NCBI GenBank assembly: GCA_037367405.1
Contig: JAZKJV010010749.1
Coordinates: 248,001 to 312,000 of the forward strand
DNA length: 64,000 nucleotides
Direction of reading: 5' to 3'
Source: Ottelia alismoides
Lineage: Eukaryota > Streptophyta > Magnoliopsida > Alismatales > Hydrocharitaceae
The notes below the pieces were generated by a model, which was not told the origin of the DNA, did not search any database, and was given only the letters and a program-made list of their open reading frames with translations. The translations under genes and the position numbers were made by a program. Of the stretch, positions 9,888 through 20,494 are shown piece after piece; the stretch's first letter is position 1, and each line of letters opens with the position of its first letter.

Positions 9888-10886
9888 ATGGAGGAGGAGA
9901 CCACATTTCAGTCATCCTTTCAATCATTTCAGTGTCCATGTCCAGCTGATTCAGTGTCCATTCTTCAGAAGATCCTCTCAGATTCAGATACACATTTGGA
10001 TCCATCTCAACATATAGACCTTGGTGAGGGACACCATTTTGATTTGACAGACCTAGATAGTCCCGTATTTGAACCTTGTGTCCTCCAGTTTGATGAGATT
10101 GATACATTCCATGAGGATCAAATATTAGCCAACATTGTCGCAATACGAGGATCAATTTCAGACACTTCTACAGCTTCCACATTGTTGACCAATACCATTT
10201 CCTATTTCCAGATTGTTCAGAGGCCGTTTTCAGCTGATGAAACCTTTTTGTGTGAGGAGTGGGTACTTGACTGTGGCACCTATTCCCAGTTAGATTATGA
10301 TTCCTCATTCTTCACCGATGATTTTGAATTACTCCCCGAGGGTTATTTGCGGGAGGATGCCACGTACTCTATGTACTCGGTTTCACTTTTTGGGAGTGTA
10401 TCTAATCTGTCAGATCACGATACCAAGTCTTTTGATTTTCCTGAGTCTGAGTTTTCTCTCCTTGACGACCCTCACGAGGATGAGCCGATCTTTGAGTTAT
10501 TCGATGATGTTGCTGATTTCTCTACATTACATGCATCGGATATCGGTTTTCTTAGTGAGTCTCCTGATCTTGTTCTTCCTTATATATTCAAGACGGTGAT
10601 TGATGTGGAGGATTCCTTGACAGATCCTTCCTTCTCCACATTCGATTTCTTCGGCTCCATCCATTCACTCCATTCAGACCTTGAGCCGATGATTTCTTTT
10701 GTGCTACCAGAGTATGATCATCATACATCATCTTCTCCTTTCTCGGTAGCTGACACCCACTTGAGTGCATATTTGGGTGTCTCTTTTGATCATCCTGAGT
10801 CCGTTGTTCTCCCATCGAGACGACAACAACAATACGGTATTCGTCTGATAGATGCCGTCCTGAATCTCGATACTATGTTGTCCTAG
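9888..10886 (+). CDS. Unrecognised acidic protein of 332 residues in G1
   Basis: I do not recognise this protein. It is rich in D, E, S, F and L, strongly acidic, with no membrane segment, signal peptide, Cys/His zinc motif or retroviral catalytic motif. Acidic-aromatic clusters recur: FDEIDTF near residue 69, FFTDDFELLPEG near 147-158, and FELFDDVADF near 206-215. The start ATG at 9888 has G at -3 and G at +4. The frame is also open back to 9832 and on into the A LTR, so the true protein may have begun further left and been cut by the A insertion. It ends at TAG just before the G1 hairpin array, the place that pol occupies in L0, L1 and L2. A frame of 333 codons free of stops is notable beside such decayed neighbours. 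It could be a gag-pol linker relic, an env-position protein or an accessory protein; activation-domain-like behaviour is speculation. Confidence 0.55.
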   Translation: MEEETTFQSSFQSFQCPCPADSVSILQKILSDSDTHLDPSQHIDLGEGHHFDLTDLDSPVFEPCVLQFDEIDTFHEDQILANIVAIRGSISDTSTASTLLTNTISYFQIVQRPFSADETFLCEEWVLDCGTYSQLDYDSSFFTDDFELLPEGYLREDATYSMYSVSLFGSVSNLSDHDTKSFDFPESEFSLLDDPHEDEPIFELFDDVADFSTLHASDIGFLSESPDLVLPYIFKTVIDVEDSLTDPSFSTFDFFGSIHSLHSDLEPMISFVLPEYDHHTSSSPFSVADTHLSAYLGVSFDHPESVVLPSRRQQQYGIRLIDAVLNLDTMLS

Positions 10887-11024
10887 CCTTTACGCCCAGC
10901 TAGGAACGTAAACTCTAGCGCTTTTTGAGAGGCACCTCAACATTGTCTTACTTGTATAGATCCATTCTGTCTATATCATTCATTCTCTATGTCTAAACAC
11001 TCCATCTTCATCTCATAATTATGC

Positions 11025-11368
11025 TACACTTAGGGTGTACTTTACCCTAAGTATAAGGGGGTGTCAGACTTGTGATTATCCATTTGATTCTATTACTTTT
11101 TTGCTGCCTATACTTAGGGATATTTTACCCTAAGTATAGGGGAGGTAATATTTGTACATCCTATCACTCGGTGGTCCCCTTGTGTACATTCTTCTATACC
11201 TAGGATTACTCGATCCTAAGTATAGGGAGATCATCGACTCCTATTGATTTTATTCTTTCATTCGCCGTGTTACATAGTATTCTTTTCACTTTTCTATACT
11301 TAGCATGAGTTATGTCTTCCTTTGCCTCTCTCTGATCACTATGAGGACATGGTTCGAGCTAAGTATAG
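11025..11368 (+). other. Hairpin array with PPT-like tails in G1
   Basis: Four stems: 11025-11036/11044-11055 (one mismatch), 11107-11119/11128-11140 (13 bp, perfect: CCTATACTTAGGG with CCCTAAGTATAGG), 11204-11216/11223-11235 (one mismatch), and an outer stem 11294-11304/11358-11368 enclosing an AGGA-loop element (ATGAGGACAT). The first three right arms run into AAGTATA followed by G-rich sequence. Confidence 0.8.
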
Positions 11369-12593
11369 AGCGGTGTCGTATATTGTATATATGCTTTAGC
11401 CATAACTCGTTCTTTCGTATTTTTAATATGACTAAAATACTGTATAAATATATGTGAAATTCAGTAAAATCAACTAATAAAAATATGCAGATATTCCCTC
11501 AAATTTCTTTTTGTATATACTGATTAATAAGTCGTTAAAAATTTGAAAAATATTTTGAAAGTAGTTTGAAATTTTATTTGAAGAATATTTTGAAAATTAT
11601 TGGAAAAATGTTTTGAAAAATATTTTCAACCTTTATAAAATTATTTTGGTTTGTAAAAATTTTCTTTTCTTTGTGTGAAATAAAATTATTTTGTAAAACT
11701 ATTTGCAAATGTCTTGAAAATAGTTGAAAAATTATTTTGAAAAAAATTTATATATACTATTTGAAAAATATTTGCAAAATAATTTTCAAATGTTTGTAAA
11801 TGTTTGGAAAATTATTTGGAAAAATTATTTTGGACTATAGTTTTCAAAAGTATTTGTAAAATTATTTTCTAATAAGTTTGAGGAATATATGCATCACCCA
11901 TAAAATTCTTTACCAACTGTATATTTATACTTGTATAAATTACAAACACTCAAGTTGTAAATCCTTCCACCTAATTCTTGTAAATAATTGACTCACTCCC
12001 GTGTAAATATGTGTGTCTTATCTACTAACCCTAACCCTTATTAACAAAAATCCCTAAAAAGTATAAAAACAAAAAGTCTACAAAAAATTGCATTAAAAAA
12101 CTATTTATGTTTGCATCATTTTTTTTCAAAAATCTATAAAAAGTTCAAAATTAGAAATTTATTTTTAAAAAAGATTTTTCTCTTCTTTCCTCTTTGCATT
12201 GTACATATGTTCTCACATTTGCATGGGCATTTTTCATAGTAATGTTGACATTTAAACCAGTCTGGAATAAAATTAAAGAATGGAGCTTAGTTAAGACCTT
12301 AATCCACTTAATGTCAGAGGAACCTTATAAGATCTGAGTTTAGGATTTTTCAGGTCTTGAGACTTAATTCTTCAAGTCCACTAGGTAATGTTCACATATC
12401 ATCTTGATTGGTCTAAATAGAGCACTTAACAATACACACATGACTCTCGCAGATATTGGCTTGACTTTCACACACACTTTACATGTGGCTCAACACAAAT
12501 GAGGTGGCGAGGAGGCAGTTAACCTTGGCTTGGAGTAGCATACGGGGGTAGTACATCTAGGAGGAACCTCTCGTCTTCCTCTAGGGAGGGTAG
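11369..12593 (+). other. G1 3' noncoding region, left of the Copia insertion
   Basis: No gene. 11400-12240 is AT-rich with many TTTTGAAAA-like runs. 12250-12593 is the conserved 3' module (CAGTCTGGAATAAA, GGAGCTTAGTTAAGACC, the GGGGGTAGTACATCTAGGAGG region), which also occurs inverted in L0 (about 35750-36110), L1 (about 41530-41890) and L2 (about 53970-54345). TTTAGCCATAACTCG near 11395 is shared too. 12022-12036 holds two chance TAACCC units, not a telomere. Confidence 0.7.
12589..12593. other. Target site duplication GGTAG, left
   Basis: GGTAG lies directly before TGTTGG of the Copia 5' LTR and again at 23155-23159 directly after the 3' LTR. Five bp is the usual length for Copia. Confidence 0.9.
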
Positions 12594-15215
12594 TGTTGGA
12601 CATGCGATCCCACGACGAGCCATTATGCAATAAATGTTATTGCAAATATCATTCCTTGATTTGAAATGAAGAGTAACTAATTTGCATAATAGGTCCCTTA
12701 GTACAATTAGGGTTATGTACCATGAGCATCTTAATGATCATACAACTGTTGATTCATTTATTGAATCAAAGAGGCTAGTGCTTGGATGAATATCTAAAGA
12801 GTTAGATTGAGGACTCATCAAGCACCGTCAAATGATTATTAAGAGATGATCTCCAGCTTGAGAAGGAGATGACAATCCTTTCTCGATAAGCTGATATCTA
12901 ACCGACCTCTTGATGCAGGTCCTCTGCATAGGAATATAGATTTGAAGATGTTAGATAAGTTAGGTCAAAGAGTTGATTTAACGAGATCGAGATAACCAAA
13001 GTCCTATGTCGTATGCTTTCACGATATAGGCACACATCCTCAGACCGGAGACATAAGTCTAACTATATGTCTAAGTATGTACATTTGGCAGACCAATAGG
13101 TTAATGACCTAATTAAGGTCTATACACCATCGCGCTGGTGGGCATGCAAGGGCATATTAGTAATACGATCTCTCAAAGGGATCATACAGGTTCATTACTG
13201 AACCGGAAGACATGAGCTCACTCATGAGATATTGGGAAGAATCAAATTCCGTGCACAGTTATATCGCTTTGAAAGATTGTCTGAATTTGTAAGTTTGATA
13301 TATGCTTTTGGAAAAGTATATGATCAACACCTAGGTATGATATATGCTTTTGGAAAGCATATGATCGATACCGACTCCCAATGATTGAATAAGAAACTTG
13401 ATGATAAAACTCTAAAGTAAACAATGTAAAATTGATCTTATACTTCAGGTTTATTCTTGGTCTTCCAGTATGCAGGATGTACAGGTATTAGGAATACCTG
13501 AGGGTGGTGTGATCATAAACAATTGTATAAACATGGTGCTTTCATTCCTAGGGAGTGATGAAATGAGTCTGGATTTTAGTGACTCATCTCAATAGGGAAA
13601 TAGTCTGATCTTGGTCCAAATGTTGAACATTTATCTTAATATGATTTAGATGCAATGAGAAGATTAGATTTGCGGTCTTGATTTAATCAAGCATCTATAG
13701 GTGGTCCGCAAGGTCTGGATTTGAGATGTGATATCAATATCCAAGTCGCTATATGTGGAACAATACAATCGCCCTATCCTTATCTCCAAGTATTCGTGGA
13801 GAAAGCGCATTATCCTTGAAAGAGTTCAGGATAATTTCATTGTTGATATAAGTATCCGAGCATTGAGAAAAAAAGATAATTAAATGTGATTTAATTATCA
13901 TGAATAATATGAATTTGATTCATATTATAAGGAGAGTTATCTTAGATAATTAAATTTGATTTAATTCTCAAAGATGTAAATAATGTAAATGTGATTCACA
14001 TTATTTGGGCACATGAGAATAGATATCCAAGATGATTAAATGTGATTTAATTATCATGGATATAAATAATGTGGATAGCACTATCCATATATATATATTA
14101 TAAATGTGATTTATAATATATAAGAGAGAGCAATTTGTAATTTACATTTGTTAATTAAATGTTGATGTGAATTGGATTCACATTGAACAATTAATTGAAA
14201 ATGTAACTCACATTTTATTTTGCGTTGTGAATGTGATTCACAATTTTCCAATGACAAGATTGCAATTTTCATAAAATAATTATGAATTATTTTTGTTGAA
14301 TAATTTACAAAAAGTGTTGTAAATATTGGAGATTTCCATGGAATAATGTAATCTCATGGATTACATGGAGATTCCACCTTCCTTGTAGGGAGGGTGGACG
14401 ACCACCTATTCCCATTAGGAAAGGGTGTCCGTCCCCCCTCTTAATGGAAGGAGGCAATCTTTCTTTCATGTATCTCCATGTATGATTGATTTAATTTGGG
14501 ATTAATTATATTTAATCTAAATTAAATTAATTATTGTTATTGTGTTTTTACAACAAAATCTTGGTCATTGAAAGAAACACAAATCGATGCGAACCATTGG
14601 ATTTGTGTTGTCCATGGATTGAGGTCCATGGATCCCAAAATATTATAAATCGAAGGGCACCCCTTGCTCTTCAAAGTGCTAATGAGAACATAAGGTTCTC
14701 TCTCTCTCTACACACCATTTCTCCTTCTCTCTCTTGTGGTCATCCACCATGATGCCCTAGAGAGAGTATCCATCGCTGCAGCGTTGTCGTTATGCTGCGA
14801 ATCATTTACTCGTGGATCTTTGTCTCCTTCGGCATGCCTCACTCGTGAAGAAGACACCGTATCTCATATGAGTAGATCAGGAGATTCGTCACTTGAATCA
14901 TCAACATGGATTGCGAGAAGCACACGTTTCATCAACGCGCTCGTAAGCATTTTTTCTGTCAGATTGGACTTGAAACAGGAGGTCTCTTTATTTTGAGACT
15001 CGATCGTAACCGTGCTTCAAAGTTAACATTAATACTTAGTTGTGATTTAGATGAAACGATCCGAGAAGTGTTCTTGGATCATGTAGTTTCATCGCATGAA
15101 AATTTTTTAAATTCTGCTTCCTCGAGCAACTAGTGTGACTAATCACTCCCGATCGTATATGATGCAATTCTCACGCTTCTGTGATGCACTTAAGGATCTT
15201 CCTATATCATATCCA
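12594..15215 (+). repeat. Copia 5' LTR
   Basis: Starts TGTTGGACATGCG and ends near ATATCCA. Aligns throughout with 20495-23154. A TATA-like TATTATAAATC lies at 14641-14651. A CT-rich run follows at about 14697-14713. The downstream PBS is worn; a stretch near 15224-15240 only loosely recalls the initiator tRNA-Met site. The short open frames in it are not genes. Confidence 0.85.
14641..14651 (+). promoter_or_regulatory. TATA box of the Copia 5' LTR
   Basis: TATTATAAATC, about 55 bp before a CT-rich run. The 3' LTR has the better form TATAAATA at 22586-22593. Confidence 0.55.
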
Positions 15216-18180
15216 TAGGTTGGAGGCTTCAGATGCGATCCATAAATCTAGGACGACTTGGGCTCATTAGAGTTTGCGAAAATTTTATCGCATTTGGTTC
15301 ACACAGTCCTATTTTGTGATTTTTTAGGCTCTGTTTAAATTGTTTAAACTCGAAATTATAACTTGAATTATGTTACCCATTAAATATGGAAACAACGGGA
15401 TTTGAGTTTGCATGATTTGGAATCCGTTTGCTCAAGTTATGATCATTTTAGTGAACATGTATCCACTGTTTCTTGGATTGCGAATCTTGACGTAATTAAA
15501 GAGTTAATTACTGTTTTTGAAATGCCTAGAAATGTATGCAAATCACTTAGATTATGTTGTAAATCAAATTATCAAACTATGGAAACTTATTTTGCTTGAT
15601 TTGGATTTAAATTGATTGAGATATGCTAATTTTAGCAAGTGTGGGTCATTGCTGGAAATTACATTCCTAATAAAAAATCTTGTGATTGTCATTTAATCAA
15701 TTAGTTAAATTAATGGTTAATTTCTGGAATAATTATAGATAAATATTTGAAAAAGATTTGATTGATAATTATTTCTTTAAATGACATTGCCTTAACCAAT
15801 AATTGATTAGATATGATCTACATCACAATTGGTTACATGATCTTCTTCCAATAAACAAAGTTGCCTGAATAGGATTGGAAATTTGTTTAACAAATCTCCT
15901 TATAATGTTAATAAAAAATGTTTTTATTATTATATATGGTATAATTTTGTTTGAAAGACAGATTATCATCTCAAGTACAAAGTGATCAATTGACATTATC
16001 CTAACCCGAGGCAGATATGGTGTCTAGTCAGGGAGCGTTAGGGTAGCATGTTGCACCGTGTGTGGTCTGTCCCACTCCCGTCGGTACTGGCCATGAAAAC
16101 GAGTAGGGAAGGGATAATTCTTGAGCGATCATGATGTATTTTTCTAATTACTAAAATGTTAAATAATACGTATTTGGATATTATACCATCCCTCAAGTAA
16201 CAATTAAAAATTATTTGTTGGATACTAATTGGATCATTGATTTAATGTGATTAGATTAATTGGAATCTAATTAAAAGTAAAACTATCTATTATGAATAGA
16301 GTAGTATTTTCCTTAGAAGAATTAATTATGTGAATATGATTCACAATAATTAATTAGAAATTGAACATGATATGGACGATCACATAAGTGACATCCATGG
16401 TCTCCCGTCAAGGCAAATGGTTCCGTCGCCAAGGATTGTATGTAGAAGACTCCTGTCCAAAGTGACAGCTCCTGCATACAAGTGCATCTGGATCGGGCTC
16501 TTTGCTTCTCGAAAGAGTAAGGACGTATGCGTAGTGACCCCAATATCGGATCCTCATATTATTGGGGTGATATTGGATTGCGCATAGAGAGTTGTATTCC
16601 TGTTGACAGTTTGTTCAATTAATGACGGGTCAACATCACCTTAGGGGTGGTGGGCCCGGGTGTTAAAGATCGAACCGGGAATGCAAGTTGGACTTGCAAG
16701 GCAGAATGTGTTCCCGCTTCTTTTTATCCAAGTTACAGTTTCTAATATTATTGGGACGTGACAAAGATAAGGAAGGAGATCCAGATCTTGCTTGAGATAT
16801 AAAATGATAAGTATATCTCTTACATTGAAAGTGATTAAGGGAATGAACTTTCAGTGTTGACAAGGCAAGACAACTTTGATATAAAATTCCTAAATCAAAG
16901 TAAAAAATATATATATTTATATATATGCAAATTTCTTATTTCAGATAATCCTTAATTAAACCTACTTAGTATTATACTTAATAATAACCAGTAAAATATC
17001 ATAGATTGGATCCATGATTAAGATATTGTACTTGCACTTGGACACATATTGTATGTGATTGTAATGTGCAAGTTTCCTCATAATAATGAGGAATGACAAT
17101 TATATAGACAATAGGTCTACAACCCCAGGCTTTGTATGTCTCTATAGCCCCGATCTCTCATCGAATGTACCTAGGAAGTGACATGTCGATGATGATCACA
17201 ATTGCCAAATAATCCTTATAAAATCTAAGAAGATGTTTTGGAATACATATGCACTCTCAATATTTAATCATGAATGACATGATTCTCTACATCATGCAGA
17301 ATGGTGGCTCTATAAGAAATGACGTATTCAAATTGTTTGAGTACCCACCTGAACCAAAAGTCTTTAAGAGTTAAGATGTATCATTCTACTATCTATACTT
17401 AACTCATTCATGAAGTTTCAGAATATTCATATTGTATGAATTGAATAAAGCATGTATACATATTGAAGTACTCTTATATTGAAATTTTTTGAATTCAACA
17501 TAAGAGATCCTTTGTCTTAAGCAATGGTTGTTTATAGATGAAGGGAGCACAGTGGAAGCATGAATCGAACCCAAGGAAAGTCAAAGAGTTAACTATACTT
17601 TTGTATCTTCCATGTGACATCCAAAGGGTTGGATTAATGTCATTACTGCAACAATACGATGCACTGATAGTGTGACTATCTAGTCTATCTAGAATCCTTA
17701 GAGAAGGACTTGGATAGTGCATCAGTAATCTTAATCTACATGTAATCATTGATATTGACTTGCTTATTGGATAAGATAACGTCTAATAATTGTATCTCTT
17801 CTTCTAATGACCTTTGCAATTGGTTGCATGTGTTTTAGAAGACTAGAAATTTGATCTCAAGGTTTAATAGTCATCCACGTGGATATTGATGCAATTGTTG
17901 CAACAATCTCTATTGGCTAGATAGACTTCATATTTTCAGTGGGAGAACCCTCAGTCTTAGAGTCCATGACCTAGATATTAGAATACACTTATTATTTATT
18001 TCTAAATGTTGGAAATAAATATGAATTATGGAATAGACCTATCATAAAGAGTTATGATGGATATATTTCAGATAGTAATCTAAAATCTAGTGGGCTCTAC
18101 TAAATTAGAAAATTAATGAATGGTTCATTAACATTTCTAATACCGGAATTTAAACCTTTAAAAGTTAGTAGGGGGATGAA
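15216..18180 (+). pseudogene. Copia internal region with no readable gag
   Basis: The gag and protease of a Copia element should lie here, but I cannot recognise a CCHC knuckle or a protease DSGA motif. All frames are broken by many stops, and much of the stretch is AT-rich. 16000-16690 has higher GC but resembles nothing I know. The order of the later domains shows the region belongs to the element. Confidence 0.5.
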
Positions 18181-20430
18181 GATCATTTGACAATGATCTG
18201 GCATCATGTCTTGGACATAAGTCTGTTAATGTGATCAATAGACTATTAAGACACAGAACTTTAGATTGTCTGAAATTTCAAAACTTACATACTTGTGAAT
18301 ATTATATTCAAAGTAAAAATGTCCAATACACCCTTCTCTTAGAATGGTGTTAGATGCCGAGGTATTTAAGTTCTCATACACATTGATGTATGTGGATCAT
18401 CTGTATCATAATAAAGATTAATGATATATGATATCATTAGATAATTATTTGTGATATGAGATTTCTTCCCTTCATCTTAATTAGTAAGCTTTGAAATGTT
18501 CAAAGATTTCACAACTTTGGTTTATAACCAAAGTTTGAAGGAAGATGAAGTGAATTTGATCTAATCAAGGTAGATTGTACCTATTAGATGAATTCAAAGA
18601 ATACCTTATAGAGTAAGAAATATCATTCCTATCTCAATCCTCCTAATACACCTAAACTCAATAGAATTGTAGGGAGATACAATTAGATAATGTATGACAT
18701 AATTGATCAATGATGAATCTTAGCATAATTACCTCTTAGTTTCCAAGGTATATATGACTAAAATATATATCCTTAATAAGGTTCCATGCAATTAAGCTAG
18801 AATCTAGCACCAGAGAGTGCTACTTCATTAGGAAAATAAAGGATGGTATTGGATACATACTTTATGACCTTGAGATTCTTGAAAGATCTCATCTCTAAGG
18901 ATATGATTCTTAAAGGATGACTCTCTTCAGAATCAAGATAAAAATGAAGTAAGGAACTCATTTAGTCTTGAGAAGACAATGAGGCTCCAGAAATCAAAAA
19001 TTAAAAGGACAACTAAAGATGGAATACACTAATACCTCTTCCAATAAGTTTGAAGATGGATTCCATGTGTCAGTTAAGTCTGATGAAGCTTTTGAAGATC
19101 ATAACATAGAAAGATGGATATGGCAATAAAGTCTAAAGTAGACTTCATATACAAATGTTGTATATGGATCCTCGAGGATCCATTTATATGGGTAAGAACC
19201 ATTAAGGTGTAAATGGATCTTCAATGGAAAGAGGAAACCTGATGAGAAGGTAGGGACCTTCAAGGCACGACTCGTAGCCATGAGCTACACACCGAAGAGA
19301 AGACATTGCTTGCAATGAGACCTGCTCTTCAGTGACCTTGCTTTAATCCATGGGAATATTGCTAACTTTAGCTACACAACTCGATTATGACGTCTTCAAG
19401 ATGTGTGTCAAGATTGCATTCCTCTATGAATACCTCTCTAAGGATATTCACATGAAGTAGCCCTAGGGCTTCATGGTTGAGGAAAACAAGGTGTGCGAGC
19501 TGAAGAATTCCATCTATGGACTCAAATAAGCTTCTTATAGTTGGAACACTGAATTTGATGAAATCATAAATTTTATGATTTCAGAAAGAATCTTGATGAA
19601 TCATGTGAAGCTTAGTGGTAGTGCCATTGTGTTCATTGTGCTAAATGTAGATGATATCCTAATAATTTGGAAGATAAGGATGATAATAAGTGTTTTATAA
19701 TCTGGTTGTTCCATACCTTGAGATATGATCTCAAGGATATCTCTTAGATCTTAGTTCTGAAGTTGTTCAGAAGCAAAGAAAATAGGGTATTGGGACTGTC
19801 ACATTAATAGTACACCGTGGACATATTCTATTCTTGGAAAATTCCAAGAATGGCTTCCATCCCTTAAGATATGGTACTGACCTATTTAAAGGGATAACAC
19901 CTCAAGGAGTTGAGGGAGTGAATGCTAAAACTACTTTCCCTTGTACATCAGTTACGAGAAGTCGGGTGTATGTTACATGTGTACAAAAGCCAGATATCTA
20001 CCATGCAGTGGGAGTAGTAAACTGTTACTAATCCTACTATGGAGATAAAACACTTGATTGCAGTAATAATAATATCTTCAAAGATGACAAGATTTTTTTT
20101 GAGACAGTGATCTCAAAGTCTTATCTTCAATAACTTAAGACTTTATAGATAGTGATCTAAAAGGTCTTAACTGTGGATACCTTAGGAGATAGAGATATCT
20201 AGGAATAAGGATATTCGGATAAGGATAATAGAAATTACATACTGGTTATAATAGCTATCAAGGACACCATAACTGACAAAATTGAGTATTGGTTGCATAA
20301 AATGCAACATTCGCATTAAATGCGAGAACTGTTACAAAGGGATATGCAAGTGCCGTAAAACGACTTGGCATAGCTTCTTGGGAACATATGGCTGATCAGC
20401 TTACCTAGCTATTTTCCTAAATAGCCTACG
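18180..20430 (+). pseudogene. Copia pol relic (GAG-pre-integrase, integrase, RT, RNase H)
   Basis: Domains appear in Copia order in broken frames. At about 18200-18265 a translation like LASCLGHKSVNVINRLLRH recalls the LWHxRLGH box. The zinc pair follows with CEYYIQSK (18294 on), where the second Cys is Tyr. RT shows GFM (about 19470), NSIYGLK, then a TAA at 19527-19529 in place of the usual glutamine, then ASYSW. The active site reads LNVDDIL (VDD at 19647-19655), with Asn for the usual Tyr. RNase H ends with a stretch like EHMADQLT near 20385-20404, just before the PPT. Many stops and frameshifts make it non-functional. Confidence 0.8.
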
Positions 20431-20479
20431 ATTGTCACATGAGCGTGGGTTTAAATAATTAGCCCATTAATGGTTCTTT

Positions 20480-20494
20480 GGACTAGTAGGAGAT
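20480..20494 (+). other. Copia polypurine tract
   Basis: GGACTAGTAGGAGAT lies directly before TGTTGG of the 3' LTR; GGGAGATTGTTGG-like junctions are common in plant Copia elements. Confidence 0.75.

Noticed and set aside
12018..12036. Telomere-like CTAACCCTAACCC
   Set aside because: Only two units inside the G1 AT-rich 3' region.
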